IMG/VR virus record: IMGVR_UViG_3300042564_004221
Span: 35,790-99,789 of that record
Reading direction: 5' to 3' (one strand)
Length of the DNA: 64,000 nt
DNA from: a virus
This document shows positions 53,755 to 62,643 of this stretch, one piece after another. The notes under the pieces are model-generated. The model saw only the letters and a program-made list of their open reading frames with translations, was not told the DNA's origin and made no database searches. Within the stretch, counting starts at the first letter, position 1. Each line of letters starts with the position of its first letter. The position numbers and the translations under genes were made by a program.

Positions 53755-54090
53755 ATGTCAATAATAAGAACAGTACCCTCAACAAGGTTAATTAACGGAC
53801 AAATATTGGAAACATCTGAAATGGCAATCATTTCAGAAACAGAATACAAAACAAATGGTGAAGATTGTATCATTGTAAGAAATGTATTAAAATCCACCAT
53901 TACTTTAAATTCACATACTACTGACCATATTGTAATAAAATCAATGACTAATGTCACAATAAAACCTGATATTGGTAAAATCGACGAAGACTATGATGAA
54001 ATCGTTGCGGATAGATACACTTGTATTGAATTTAGATTTTGTGCTGGTAATTGGTATGTAATATCATCAGACGGTCTCAAGAACGCCTAA
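53755..54090 (+). CDS. Small conserved phage protein, probable virion component
   Basis: A 111-aa beta-rich protein: VRNVLKSTITLNSHTTDH, VTIKPDIGKIDEDYDEI, then FCAGNWYVISSDGLK. I recall similar short proteins in other large phages beside head/neck genes, without known function. It starts 3 nt after the gp13-like stop. Its 3' end overlaps the convergent polymerase gene by 24 nt. Confidence 0.65.
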   Translation: MSIIRTVPSTRLINGQILETSEMAIISETEYKTNGEDCIIVRNVLKSTITLNSHTTDHIVIKSMTNVTIKPDIGKIDEDYDEIVADRYTCIEFRFCAGNWYVISSDGLKNA

Positions 54091-56826
54091 TTTTTCTTCC
54101 CAACCCTCTTCAGCTAATTCATACATATAGTCAGGTTTTAAACCTCTCTTACCCCAATACGACATTTCAGCGTCAGTAATTGTTAATACATCCTCCAATT
54201 TATCTTGGTCTGAATCTTCAAATGGCATTCCATTTATTAACTCACATTGTGCCGTAGTAAATAAACCCCTATCTTCAGGAACATTAACGATTAACGCTTC
54301 CCTCACTTCACTCTTGAAACAAACCAATAATGGTTCAATTCTTTTATTGAATGTGGTAATTGCTCTTGGAACATTATAATCACCCGTTAAGTTGGGGTCA
54401 TTATCCAAAATGTCTTTATCTAACATATAACAATTAATTTGAACTCCATCACCTTTCTTTTGAACATCTCCGTGAGATGCTCTAAGTCCATTGTTAACAT
54501 ACATAATAACATCACCCAAACTCACATTTAGATTGTTTTGTAATGCAAGTTCCATGTGAGCCATTCTACTCATACTATTACCTGACTTAGTTTTCTCACT
54601 TAAACGTTTCTTATAATCTTCCATACTTAATTTAACTTTAGCTCTTTGAGCAATCTTACTTAACGGAATTTGTTTATCAAAAATTCTTTGTATGTATTCA
54701 TAATAATATTCCACAAATGATTTACCGTCACCTTCAAGTAACATCTTAATACCTTTATCCAAGAACTCCTCAATATACAATGGAAGTTTCTTTGACTTGA
54801 TACTATTACCTGTTAGTTTGATTTTACCTTTAGCATCCATAACCGCGTAGTTCTTACGAGCCAAGTTAATACAAGACGGCCAAACACCATCGGTATCAAG
54901 TGCCATCTCACCTCTCATAAAGATATCGTTATACTCTGCAACATCGGCTTCAGGTCCGTAATATTCTTTACCTAACTTAACCTTCCAATTTAAACCACGA
55001 CCAACATATACCCTATCCTTTGCATCTGGCGGAGTTGAGAAGTTCACACCATCCGTATCCATAACCAATGGAACATATCCTTTGGTCATAAAGAATTTAA
55101 TCATTTGACGAAGATATTGTCTACCAGTACAAGTAATCTGTTCTCCCATATACATATCACCCCAAGCATATACCTGCGGGGCAGATAACGCACCGAACAT
55201 ACTATTGATAAAGATTTTAATCGGTAATTGTTTATTACCATATGACTCAGATTTCTTTTTATCTATTTCGTAATATTCCTCGGCAAGTTGTTTGTATTTG
55301 ATACGGGTATCACGGAACCACTTTAACATTCCTTTCATTGCTCCTGTTACATCACAATCAGGAAATACATCGTGTACAAGCTGAATGGAGGGGTATAGAG
55401 ACGAAAAGTCCAACTTAAGAACGTCTTTAGAGTAACCAACCTTAAGTAGTCGTGAGAGACCTCCTACGAAGTCAGTCTTATCTTGTTTTGCAGGAATAGC
55501 TAAACCATTTTTATATGACCAAGCTAGCATCAACATCTTCCATAATGTTGCGGTTCCCATTGTTGAAACCCTTTCGTATGTTGTTGGAATCATCGCGGCC
55601 AACAAAAACGAACCTTGATTGAACTCTTGGTCAACCTTTAGGGTTTCATCTAAGTCATCGTCAAGATACATCTCAACCAATTTATCACCACCAATCTTTG
55701 AATAAACATCCAATCGTTTACCACAAGCCTCATCAATAGTAACATCAGCGCCTACCTTCTTATAGTTACCATTTTTAGTATTTAACCAAAAATCTTCTTT
55801 CTTAGTGTAGAATGGTCCAATATCTAAGTGGTCAATGTAAACTCGGTCAGGTGCTTCAGCGTTAATATATTTGGTAATGTATTTCAAACCAGCACCTTTA
55901 ATACTTGAATTGATTGCTTGTGCTCTACGAACCGCATGGATAATATCAATTACATTATAACCCCAAATTGAAGTCTGAGTAAATTTCTCAACCTCGTTTG
56001 CAAGTTTTAACATACTATCTTTTCGTGTGAATGAATGGTTGGGGTGCAATGACTTACAAATCTTCTTTGGGTCAATCTTTAGTATTCTACATCTTTCAAA
56101 TATCCAATGCCAGTCAAAGTTCGCTGAATTGTATCCACCAATAATACTTGGTTTCAATTCGTCAATCACTCGGAAAAATTCAATAATCGCGTTCTTCTCT
56201 TCGGCTTCGTCCACACACTCAATAACTCTGTGATAACCTTTATTGGTTTTAATTCCAATCATAAAGATACGACCGTCTGCAGGTTCAAGAGCGGTCGTCT
56301 CTAAGTCATATACAAGTCTGGTTACCTCGTTATAGTTTTCAAATCCTTTAAATAATCTTTTTTCTTTTGAGATAAGGTATTGCTCAACAGGTGGAAGAAT
56401 CATCACCAATCCTTTTGTTTTCTCACCCCAAGGGTCACAACCACCATCTCTAAAGAACTGAATGAGTTCTCTATAACCTTTTAAAGATTTAACCATAAAG
56501 GTCATACCTTTTTCTAATCTTTCGTTTCCGTGTGTTTCTAATTTGTCAATTACAATTCCATGCTTTGTCATAGCCTCCTTTTGTGCTGACTTGGAATTTT
56601 TATAAAAGTTGATTCCGTGTAAGTCACCTACCCAAGCGAATGGTGTAAACGTATCCTTACGGATTTCTTTTCCCTTACCAGGAATCTCTTTAATTTTGTA
56701 AATGGAGTTGGATGCGTAGTCAAATTCTATTGCTACGATAAATTCTTCGGGGTCATTCCCATGCAAGAACGATTCAATTTCTTCGTTAGATATCATATGT
56801 TGTATAGTTGGTTTATTAGCTTTCAC
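54067..56826 (-). CDS. gp43: Family B DNA polymerase, T4 gp43-like
   Basis: A 919-aa polymerase (T4 gp43: 898). Exo I is RLVYDLETTAL (D174, E176). Exo II is IIGGYNSANFDWHW. Polymerase motif A is LDFSSLYPSIQL (about 472), motif B is IFINSMFGALSA (about 535) and motif C is VMDTDGVNFS (about 592). Motif C has DTDG where most relatives have DTDS; both metal-binding Asp are kept. The GTG start at 56826 sits in a hairpin; ATG 56796 (MISNEEIE) is an alternative. It replicates the phage genome with the helicase, SSB and clamp proteins; no clamp gene is seen here. Confidence 0.93.
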   Translation of the reverse strand: MKANKPTIQHMISNEEIESFLHGNDPEEFIVAIEFDYASNSIYKIKEIPGKGKEIRKDTFTPFAWVGDLHGINFYKNSKSAQKEAMTKHGIVIDKLETHGNERLEKGMTFMVKSLKGYRELIQFFRDGGCDPWGEKTKGLVMILPPVEQYLISKEKRLFKGFENYNEVTRLVYDLETTALEPADGRIFMIGIKTNKGYHRVIECVDEAEEKNAIIEFFRVIDELKPSIIGGYNSANFDWHWIFERCRILKIDPKKICKSLHPNHSFTRKDSMLKLANEVEKFTQTSIWGYNVIDIIHAVRRAQAINSSIKGAGLKYITKYINAEAPDRVYIDHLDIGPFYTKKEDFWLNTKNGNYKKVGADVTIDEACGKRLDVYSKIGGDKLVEMYLDDDLDETLKVDQEFNQGSFLLAAMIPTTYERVSTMGTATLWKMLMLAWSYKNGLAIPAKQDKTDFVGGLSRLLKVGYSKDVLKLDFSSLYPSIQLVHDVFPDCDVTGAMKGMLKWFRDTRIKYKQLAEEYYEIDKKKSESYGNKQLPIKIFINSMFGALSAPQVYAWGDMYMGEQITCTGRQYLRQMIKFFMTKGYVPLVMDTDGVNFSTPPDAKDRVYVGRGLNWKVKLGKEYYGPEADVAEYNDIFMRGEMALDTDGVWPSCINLARKNYAVMDAKGKIKLTGNSIKSKKLPLYIEEFLDKGIKMLLEGDGKSFVEYYYEYIQRIFDKQIPLSKIAQRAKVKLSMEDYKKRLSEKTKSGNSMSRMAHMELALQNNLNVSLGDVIMYVNNGLRASHGDVQKKGDGVQINCYMLDKDILDNDPNLTGDYNVPRAITTFNKRIEPLLVCFKSEVREALIVNVPEDRGLFTTAQCELINGMPFEDSDQDKLEDVLTITDAEMSYWGKRGLKPDYMYELAEEGWEEKLGVLETV

Positions 56827-56838
56827 ACTATCGTGAAA
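56821..56838 (-). promoter_or_regulatory. Hairpin over the polymerase start: possible translational operator
   Basis: TTTCAC-GATAGT-GTGAAA: a 6-bp stem with a 6-nt loop whose 3' arm contains the GTG start. AGAAGG lies just upstream. T4 gp43 represses its own translation through such a hairpin; the analogy is inferred. Confidence 0.45.
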
Positions 56839-56854
56839 TTTACCTTCTATGTTA

Positions 56855-56882
56855 AATATAATCTAAAAAACTGAATAATCAA
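56855..56882 (-). promoter_or_regulatory. Possible sigma-70-like promoter for DNA polymerase
   Basis: TTGATT (56882-56877), a 16-nt spacer, TATATT (56860-56855). It shares the TAGATTATA core with the SSB promoter. Moderate match only. Confidence 0.4.
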
Positions 56883-56883
56883 A

Positions 56884-57261
56884 TTAGCAGCAAGCTGTTT
56901 CCGCAATGAAACTTGGTTGTATATTTATGTATAGTTCTTCTCTGATTGGAAGAATTAAATTACCCTCGTCATTTTTAATCAAAAATTGGGCATTGTATCT
57001 ACCAGGAGTATTTGTATCTCTTGAAGTAAATTTAAAGTAAATGTAATATTCAGGTGTTGAACCTACAGGTAAAATTAAAGGTACAATACTACAAGGTGCT
57101 GAAACTATTTTAGGAATTCCCGTTTCAACATCTATCATTGTAAAATAGATTGTAGAAACCTCTAAGTCCTGCATTAGTTCTAAATAACCTGCGCGTCCAT
57201 CCTTTAGCACTTGCATTTTAAGAACAGGTAGTGTTGCGTTTTGTTTTATGAAGAATTCCAT
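56884..57261 (-). CDS. Conserved hypothetical phage protein
   Basis: A 125-aa protein (FFIKQNATLPVLKMQVLKDG, STIYFTMIDVETGIPKI, PEYYIYFKFTSRDTNTPGRY). An Ig-like beta fold is likely. I recall close patterns in other large phages without known function; a virion accessory role is possible. It ends in a Cys pair (ETACC). It follows TATTTATT closely and lies just upstream of the polymerase. Confidence 0.6.
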   Translation of the reverse strand: MEFFIKQNATLPVLKMQVLKDGRAGYLELMQDLEVSTIYFTMIDVETGIPKIVSAPCSIVPLILPVGSTPEYYIYFKFTSRDTNTPGRYNAQFLIKNDEGNLILPIREELYINIQPSFIAETACC

Positions 57262-57264
57262 AAC

Positions 57265-57272
57265 AATAAATA
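57265..57272 (-). promoter_or_regulatory. Putative late promoter core (TATTTATT)
   Basis: CAATATATTTATTGTTATG: the motif ends 3 nt before ATG 57261. Confidence 0.5.
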
Positions 57273-57319
57273 TATTGTAAATTTGTTTTATAGAGTATAA
57301 CTTTTCATACTTTACGAGA

Positions 57320-57327
57320 TATTTATA
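57320..57327 (+). promoter_or_regulatory. Putative late promoter core (TATTTATA)
   Basis: GAGATATTTATAGTATATG: the motif ends 4 nt before ATG 57332 of the RHH gene. With the minus-strand copy at 57265 this makes a divergent pair. Confidence 0.5.
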
Positions 57328-57331
57328 GTAT

Positions 57332-57484
57332 ATGAAACCAAGAAAAAAAGAAGAAGATAAAAAAATTAAATTTGCGATTAGTTTAGACCCTAAATTATTT
57401 AAACGAATGGAAGATGATATTACTAATAAATCAGGGCTTATTGAAAAATTACTTAGAGAACACTATGGAAAAAAAGATTTGTAG
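57332..57484 (+). CDS. Small ribbon-helix-helix-like DNA-binding protein
   Basis: A 50-aa protein, MKPRKKEEDKKIKFAISLDP then KLFKRMEDDITNKSGLIEKL. The basic head, strand (KFAISLD) and two helices fit an RHH repressor. Its 3' end overlaps the HNH gene by 20 nt in another frame, so the two are translated as a pair. It may regulate the HNH gene or the divergent 125-aa gene. Confidence 0.7.
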   Translation: MKPRKKEEDKKIKFAISLDPKLFKRMEDDITNKSGLIEKLLREHYGKKDL

Positions 57485-58010
57485 TAAATGTAAGATTGAA
57501 AAAGATGTTTGTGAGTTTAATACCCGAAAAAATAGAAAAGGTATTATAATTTTAAGAGGATATTGTAAAAAATGCCATACAATTATGTCGGTTAATTTTA
57601 GTTTAAAAAACCCTAAAAAAACCAAACAATATAGAGATACTTGGTACAAGAATAACTCTAAAATTTTAGTAGAAAAAAATAAAAAAAGGAGAAATTCTGA
57701 TTTATTATATAAATTAAGAATTGGAATTAGAACAAGATTAAAAATGACATTAAAGAATAATTCTTTCAAGGGTAAAACTATTGAAATATTAGGTATGGAT
57801 ATTAATTCATTTAAGATTTATATTGAATCTAAATTTTTAAATGGAATGTCTTGGGATAATTATGGATTAAATGGATGGCATATAGACCATATAATTCCAT
57901 TGTGTTCCGCAAAAACTGAAGAAGAATTTTATAAACTTTGCCATTATACTAATCTTCAACCACTATGGGCTAAAGATAATTGGAAAAAAAGTAATAAAAT
58001 ATTGAATTAA
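57465..58010 (+). CDS. HNH endonuclease with N-terminal zinc-ribbon
   Basis: A 181-aa protein. The N-terminal Cys pairs (KICSKCKIEKDV, GYCKKCHT) form a probable zinc ribbon. The C-terminal HNH core reads GWHIDHIIPLCSAKTEEEFY then LCHYTNLQPLWAKDNWKKSN, with catalytic HIDH and N residues present. I chose ATG 57465; an upstream in-frame start would run through the RHH gene. Free-standing HNH genes of this type are often homing endonucleases in large phages. The very low GC and location near the polymerase gene fit a mobile insertion. Confidence 0.85.
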   Translation: MEKKICSKCKIEKDVCEFNTRKNRKGIIILRGYCKKCHTIMSVNFSLKNPKKTKQYRDTWYKNNSKILVEKNKKRRNSDLLYKLRIGIRTRLKMTLKNNSFKGKTIEILGMDINSFKIYIESKFLNGMSWDNYGLNGWHIDHIIPLCSAKTEEEFYKLCHYTNLQPLWAKDNWKKSNKILN

Positions 58011-59683
58011 CTTTCTTTACGTAATTCGGCAGAATAAAACTCAAAACGGTCATGTTCTGTTGGGGTTAACAACAAAAGTCCTGAATTAATGTTTCCTTTA
58101 ACAGTTTCTTGATAACAATACGACATAAGAGTTTGTTCAAAGGGATGTGCCCACTTAGTCTCTAAATAACATTTATAATTTCCGTTTTTAGTTAAAATAA
58201 TTGGCCAATTACATAAATAAATTTCACCATCAATATACGATAATCCTTGGTGTGTTTTTATGGATTTGAATTTGGTTCTTGGAGCATTTGGGTCTAAACC
58301 TTGTACAGGTAATGATGGTTTTTCGGGAAATAACTCCCTTCTTTTGTCTTGAGGCAAGTTGTACCAACTCCACTGCGTACCATTATCACCATAAAATTCA
58401 GTATAATTTAACTTTAAAAAATCAAAATTTTCTTGTTTCATTATTGATAGTGTTTTTGAATATAAGTTAGGAACAAACCTATTAAAACCATTTTTACATA
58501 CTTCACCTTTTTTAGGGTAAAATGACATATCATCTTCAAACCAATAATAGAAATCTAAACCTGTCTCATCAAAATGTTCCGCAACAAATACTCTACCACC
58601 AACAATTCCAATATTATCTTTCTTAATATGTTCAAAACCATATTCTTCACAAAGTTCTTGATATCTTGGTGTTGTTGATAAATCAGTTGAATTATCTAAT
58701 AAAAACTTTTTTGGTTTAATAATAAAATCTTTATCGTATTCTAACATTGATTGTATTAGTGTTTCAAATTGATTTGGACTATTAAATGTAATAACATATA
58801 ATCCCACCTTATTAGTATCCAAATTATTAAGTATAACTTCTTTAGTACCTTCCGACTTAACAACTAGTTCATCATTCTTTAAATCCTCAAAAAACTTACC
58901 AAATAAACCATTTGACTCAATCTCAAAGTAGTTAATCAAATCTGAGTGGGTATAACACATAATACTAAAAATTGATTCTTCAGTACCCATATATCCACTT
59001 TCTAATGTTGTCTTTAGGAAATTATAATAAATTCCGTTGATATCACTTATTGTGTGTTTTGGTCCACCAAAGAATCCTCCTCTTGCAACTTTATCTACTT
59101 TAGCACCTGCAATTGAGTTCATTTTATTAATTTCAAATCCGTGTATTTCGGTATTTGCTTCGTATGGAAAACAAACAAACGAAAACTTTGAAATGTATTT
59201 TGGTAATTTTTCTAATACCTTATCATGAGTAAAATATCCAGGATGAACAGTATTAGTTAATCCCGCATCAATCCAAAACATCATCTCTGAATTGAATTGG
59301 TCCATAATTCTGGCATCATTTAGTAAAAACATTTTAGACATTACTAAAGGATTATACATATCCAATTTTGCTTGAGTTGATTCAGGTAACCATCCCGCAA
59401 GATTATACCATTCAGGATTATTTCTTATTTCTTGAATTTTATTATAAAAGTCATTATTTTTAAACCAGTCTTGACTACGAGCAATGAATTGAGTGTTTTC
59501 GCGACTTCTTCTTTCAAATACAAAAGATTCTAAATCGGAATCACCAAAAATAATCATTGGGTTCTCAACTTGTAATAGTTGTTCAAATTTATCTAAATAA
59601 TGTTGAAATGAACGAGACCAACCTTCAGTTAGTTTATCTCTTTTAATGTTCCAAAGTCCTGTGACTAATGTTATTTTACTCAT
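58007..59683 (-). CDS. Two-domain glycosyltransferase-like protein: HtrL/YibB-like plus GT-A
   Basis: A 558-aa protein. Residues 1 to about 290 follow the HtrL/YibB pattern (ITLVTGLWNIKRDK, EMMFWIDAGLTN with D139, ARGGFFGGPKH). Residues about 305-550 look like a GT-A glycosyltransferase: VGLYVITFNSPNQFETLI, then a DxD-type acidic motif, YYWFEDDMSFYPK (about 383). A fusion of two sugar-transfer modules is inferred. It is last in a four-gene coupled operon (8-nt overlap with the previous gene). Acceptor unknown. Confidence 0.7.
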   Translation of the reverse strand: MSKITLVTGLWNIKRDKLTEGWSRSFQHYLDKFEQLLQVENPMIIFGDSDLESFVFERRSRENTQFIARSQDWFKNNDFYNKIQEIRNNPEWYNLAGWLPESTQAKLDMYNPLVMSKMFLLNDARIMDQFNSEMMFWIDAGLTNTVHPGYFTHDKVLEKLPKYISKFSFVCFPYEANTEIHGFEINKMNSIAGAKVDKVARGGFFGGPKHTISDINGIYYNFLKTTLESGYMGTEESIFSIMCYTHSDLINYFEIESNGLFGKFFEDLKNDELVVKSEGTKEVILNNLDTNKVGLYVITFNSPNQFETLIQSMLEYDKDFIIKPKKFLLDNSTDLSTTPRYQELCEEYGFEHIKKDNIGIVGGRVFVAEHFDETGLDFYYWFEDDMSFYPKKGEVCKNGFNRFVPNLYSKTLSIMKQENFDFLKLNYTEFYGDNGTQWSWYNLPQDKRRELFPEKPSLPVQGLDPNAPRTKFKSIKTHQGLSYIDGEIYLCNWPIILTKNGNYKCYLETKWAHPFEQTLMSYCYQETVKGNINSGLLLLTPTEHDRFEFYSAELRKES

Positions 59684-60566
59684 ATGTCCTATTTATTTCT
59701 TCTAAAATTTTATAAAAACTTTTATTTATTCTTGTATGTTCGGCCATATCTGTACCAGCAACCCTTTCATCTTCATGCCACCAAATATCAAAGTGTTTAC
59801 GCTCAAATAATTCTTTATGGTTATAATACATTAATGTCATAACACTTTCTTCATGAGGTAAACCCTTATCTTCGGTAATAACATTTTTGGTATAATCTTC
59901 AAACAAAGTTACAATTTCATCCCACTTATCTTTATGACCACCAAATAAACCACCAATAATATGAATACCTCTTTCCCAATTCGAATACCATTTAGGGTCT
60001 AATGTACCCGACCAATAATTTCTGTCATTTTCTTTACCGATAATTAAAAATTTATCACCTGTATCTTCTATTAAATTTGTTAGAAAATTATTATTAAATA
60101 ATGTTGATTCGTAATATCTTTGTTCGGGATGAGTACCAACTAAATACTTGTTAGGGATTAATCCACAATGTGATAATCCTGCATCAATCCAGTAATAATA
60201 ATCATAAGACTTATCTTCATTCCACCACCAATGAAATTTACTATATTGAACCTCAATACATCTATCGGATTTTTTAGTCGTTTCAATATCTTTATGTTGA
60301 TTTATTAAATCCTTAAATTTTGTATTGGAAATATCAAATACTTGAAGTTTTAATTTATCTGGTGACACATTATGTATTTCATAAAAAAACGTAATTAATG
60401 ATGGTAATTCCCTATCCGATGTATAACATAGAAAATCGGCATCTGTAATTTTTAAAAGGGATAATAAACTATACCTATAATGACCTCCTCTACCGACTCT
60501 ACCACCAAATTCGGTACCGTTCAAATCACTATAAATTGACGTAATAAATTTAACTTTAGTTGTCAT
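59676..60566 (-). CDS. HtrL/YibB-like glycosyltransferase-type protein
   Basis: A 296-aa protein with VKFITSIYSDLNGTEFG, YYYWIDAGLSHCGLIPNK (D128) and HIIGGLFGGHKDKWDEI, the pattern shared with the N-domain of the next gene. HtrL/YibB proteins sit in surface-sugar gene clusters and are thought to be GT-A-like. It overlaps its neighbours by 11 and 8 nt. The two HtrL-like copies probably arose by duplication. Confidence 0.7.
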   Translation of the reverse strand: MTTKVKFITSIYSDLNGTEFGGRVGRGGHYRYSLLSLLKITDADFLCYTSDRELPSLITFFYEIHNVSPDKLKLQVFDISNTKFKDLINQHKDIETTKKSDRCIEVQYSKFHWWWNEDKSYDYYYWIDAGLSHCGLIPNKYLVGTHPEQRYYESTLFNNNFLTNLIEDTGDKFLIIGKENDRNYWSGTLDPKWYSNWERGIHIIGGLFGGHKDKWDEIVTLFEDYTKNVITEDKGLPHEESVMTLMYYNHKELFERKHFDIWWHEDERVAGTDMAEHTRINKSFYKILEEINRTYE

Positions 60567-61290
60567 AATTAAAATTTTTGTGTTGATTGTTAATTTTTAA
60601 TTCATTGGTTAGTGTTCCGTTTAAATATCCTGAAGGTATTTTACAAGGACTATATAAATTCCAATTATATGTTTGAGTATAAAAATTATTATAATCTCCG
60701 TGTGACACATCAGACCAATTACTCATTTGAGGTGCTATTGGTAGTAACGGCACATAACTTTGTTTAATTGATATGACAAATTGTGAAATGTATTCATCAA
60801 TTGCATAATAACCCAAATTCTCAGGTTTTTCTATTTCTAATACATTATCATAAATTGATTTATGATAAATAATCATATTTGTTGCATAAATACCTCTATG
60901 GTGTTCCTCTTTTGGTGGGAGATTTGTTATATCTAAAAATAATGGTTGTGTTTCACTACGATTAACAGGTCTGTTTAGTGTTGGTGCCAAATTTATAATT
61001 CCAAACTCAAAATCACCCGATTCGGTTTCAATCTTATTTATTAAATCTTTGGAATAAGGTAAGAAGGTACAATCATCCTCAATAACCATAACCGATTCAT
61101 ATCCTCTCTCCTTTGCAATTTTTATAACCTCAACGTGAGATAAAGTACACCCCCCATGATTATTTAAATCAATTGCCTTAAATAATTCATATTCCCAACC
61201 AATATACTCCATTTCTTTTTTAATGTGTTCTAATCTATCAGGTCTCCTTTCAAGATTCACAACAAATTTTGGGATGTTTGTAATATTCAT
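60556..61290 (-). CDS. Glycosyltransferase family 25
   Basis: A 244-aa protein. GT25 signatures: FVVNLERRPDRLEHI (residues 9-23), GGCTLSHVEVIKIAKERGYE and the acidic motif VMVIEDDCTFLP (E71-D72-D73). GT25 enzymes add galactose or related sugars to lipopolysaccharide or to hydroxylysine in collagen. Its ATG overlaps the upstream stop (TAATG), so it is coupled to the GT60-like gene. The sugar and acceptor cannot be told from sequence. Confidence 0.85.
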   Translation of the reverse strand: MNITNIPKFVVNLERRPDRLEHIKKEMEYIGWEYELFKAIDLNNHGGCTLSHVEVIKIAKERGYESVMVIEDDCTFLPYSKDLINKIETESGDFEFGIINLAPTLNRPVNRSETQPLFLDITNLPPKEEHHRGIYATNMIIYHKSIYDNVLEIEKPENLGYYAIDEYISQFVISIKQSYVPLLPIAPQMSNWSDVSHGDYNNFYTQTYNWNLYSPCKIPSGYLNGTLTNELKINNQHKNFNYDN

Positions 61291-62558
61291 TAGCTAACCA
61301 TATTGTGACTTAATTGTCCTGTTATTCTATCACACCATCCTTTTGATTCTGAGAACGGCCAAACAACCCAATGAGTTGGCATTTCATCTGTTTGAAATTC
61401 TCTCCATACCTTGCAATAGTTATCAGGGTCTCTCATAAATCCAGCAATCTCATTTTTGTCTGCATCTTTACGGAATAAAGTTTTATCATCTTTACCGTGG
61501 AAGGCAACAACCCAAAACTCATAATCTGTTTCAGGAACCTGTGAATATCCAATATCAATACAATGTTTGAACATCATACAGAAACTATCTTTCCATTCTT
61601 TTTCAGTTTCAAAGTTATATGGATTTGGTGGGTAGTTCTTATCTAAAGTATATTTGTCAATTGCTCGTTTTTCAAAAAGAATACCCGAATACTTTTCATA
61701 ATCGGTTAAAGTTCTAACAGGACCAAAACCATAAGGACCATCGTGTCCTTCTTGTTTTTCACCATCCATACCAAATAACTTTCTATTTGTTAGGTGAGAG
61801 TGATTATTCTTTTGTCCCCAATCTTTATCAATATCCCATTGTTTTGTTCGACCTTTACGAGTATATTCGTGATAAAATATTGGAATATGTGGATGGAATA
61901 GGTCATAACCCCAAGTGTAAGCCCTAACCGCAATCGAAATCTCTTCTCCGTGAAAATAATATTCATTATTATGTTGAACTTCAGTTGAGAACTGTCCTAA
62001 TGTAAAACAGAAGTGAGCGGAATAAAATCTTGCTGTTACAGGTTTTTTAAGGTCCTTCCATCCTGGTATTGTTTCAGGTAAGAAGAACACCGCACCTTCA
62101 GGAATGAATCTATCAAAGACCATTCTCCAAGCGTCAGGAGCTCTTCCTGCTGGGTCATTATCAGGGTCAAAAGAAGGTACGTAACCTGTTAATAGAGGTT
62201 TTTTATATCCGTCTTTCTGTAACCCTTTTATCATTTTAATAAGAATAACATCCCAATCCTTAATAGTTCTCATATGACTATCAATTTGAAGGGTATATTC
62301 TTCACCTTTATAAAGTTGTTGAGTTAAGTTTCTTGCCCAACAAACACCTTTAGAATCCGTATGTGGAATATCTAAAATTCTAAATCTTTTATCATCTCTC
62401 CATTCATCAACATTATCAAAACCGTCTTCTGGATTAAATTGTCTTGCAATTGCAAATACAAGATTTTTTGGATATTTAGCATTCTCCAACATATCTTTAA
62501 TTGTTGGAACTAATTGTGGGTCACAAAATGATGCAATTTGGATAAATATTTTACTCAT
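61290..62558 (-). CDS. GlcNAc-transferase-like protein (PF11397 / GT60-like)
   Basis: A 422-aa protein. IFIQIASFCDPQLVPTIKDM (residues 4-23), GVCWARNLTQQLYKGEEY, the metal-binding QIDSHMR (D93, H95) and YFHGEEISIAVRAYTWGYDL are the hallmarks of the PF11397 family. Known GT60 members transfer alpha-GlcNAc to hydroxyproline of Skp1 or to Thr of trypanosome mucins. The first gene of the glycosyltransferase operon, 85 nt from the Pro/Thr-tailed gene. I infer that it could modify Thr-rich tails of phage proteins; modification of DNA or host glycans is the alternative. Confidence 0.75.
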   Translation of the reverse strand: MSKIFIQIASFCDPQLVPTIKDMLENAKYPKNLVFAIARQFNPEDGFDNVDEWRDDKRFRILDIPHTDSKGVCWARNLTQQLYKGEEYTLQIDSHMRTIKDWDVILIKMIKGLQKDGYKKPLLTGYVPSFDPDNDPAGRAPDAWRMVFDRFIPEGAVFFLPETIPGWKDLKKPVTARFYSAHFCFTLGQFSTEVQHNNEYYFHGEEISIAVRAYTWGYDLFHPHIPIFYHEYTRKGRTKQWDIDKDWGQKNNHSHLTNRKLFGMDGEKQEGHDGPYGFGPVRTLTDYEKYSGILFEKRAIDKYTLDKNYPPNPYNFETEKEWKDSFCMMFKHCIDIGYSQVPETDYEFWVVAFHGKDDKTLFRKDADKNEIAGFMRDPDNYCKVWREFQTDEMPTHWVVWPFSESKGWCDRITGQLSHNMVS

Positions 62559-62580
62559 GATAGTATGTTTGTTTTGTAAA

Positions 62581-62613
62581 AAATAAAAAACCCTCCATAA
62601 AAATGAAGGGTTT
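62581..62613 (-). terminator. Rho-independent terminator after the Pro/Thr-tailed gene
   Basis: An 11-bp stem (AAACCCTTCAT/ATGGAGGGTTT with one G-T pair) followed on the minus strand by TTTTTTATTTTTT. It separates the Pro/Thr-tail gene from the glycosyltransferase operon. No clear promoter is visible in the 22 nt before the latter. Confidence 0.85.
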
Positions 62614-62643
62614 ATTGAAATATATGTGCAAGTTTTTGTTGTA

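Noticed and set aside
54067-57484. Intron or intein in the polymerase associated with the nearby HNH gene
   Set aside because: All polymerase motifs are in one continuous 919-aa frame of normal length with no splice-like insert.
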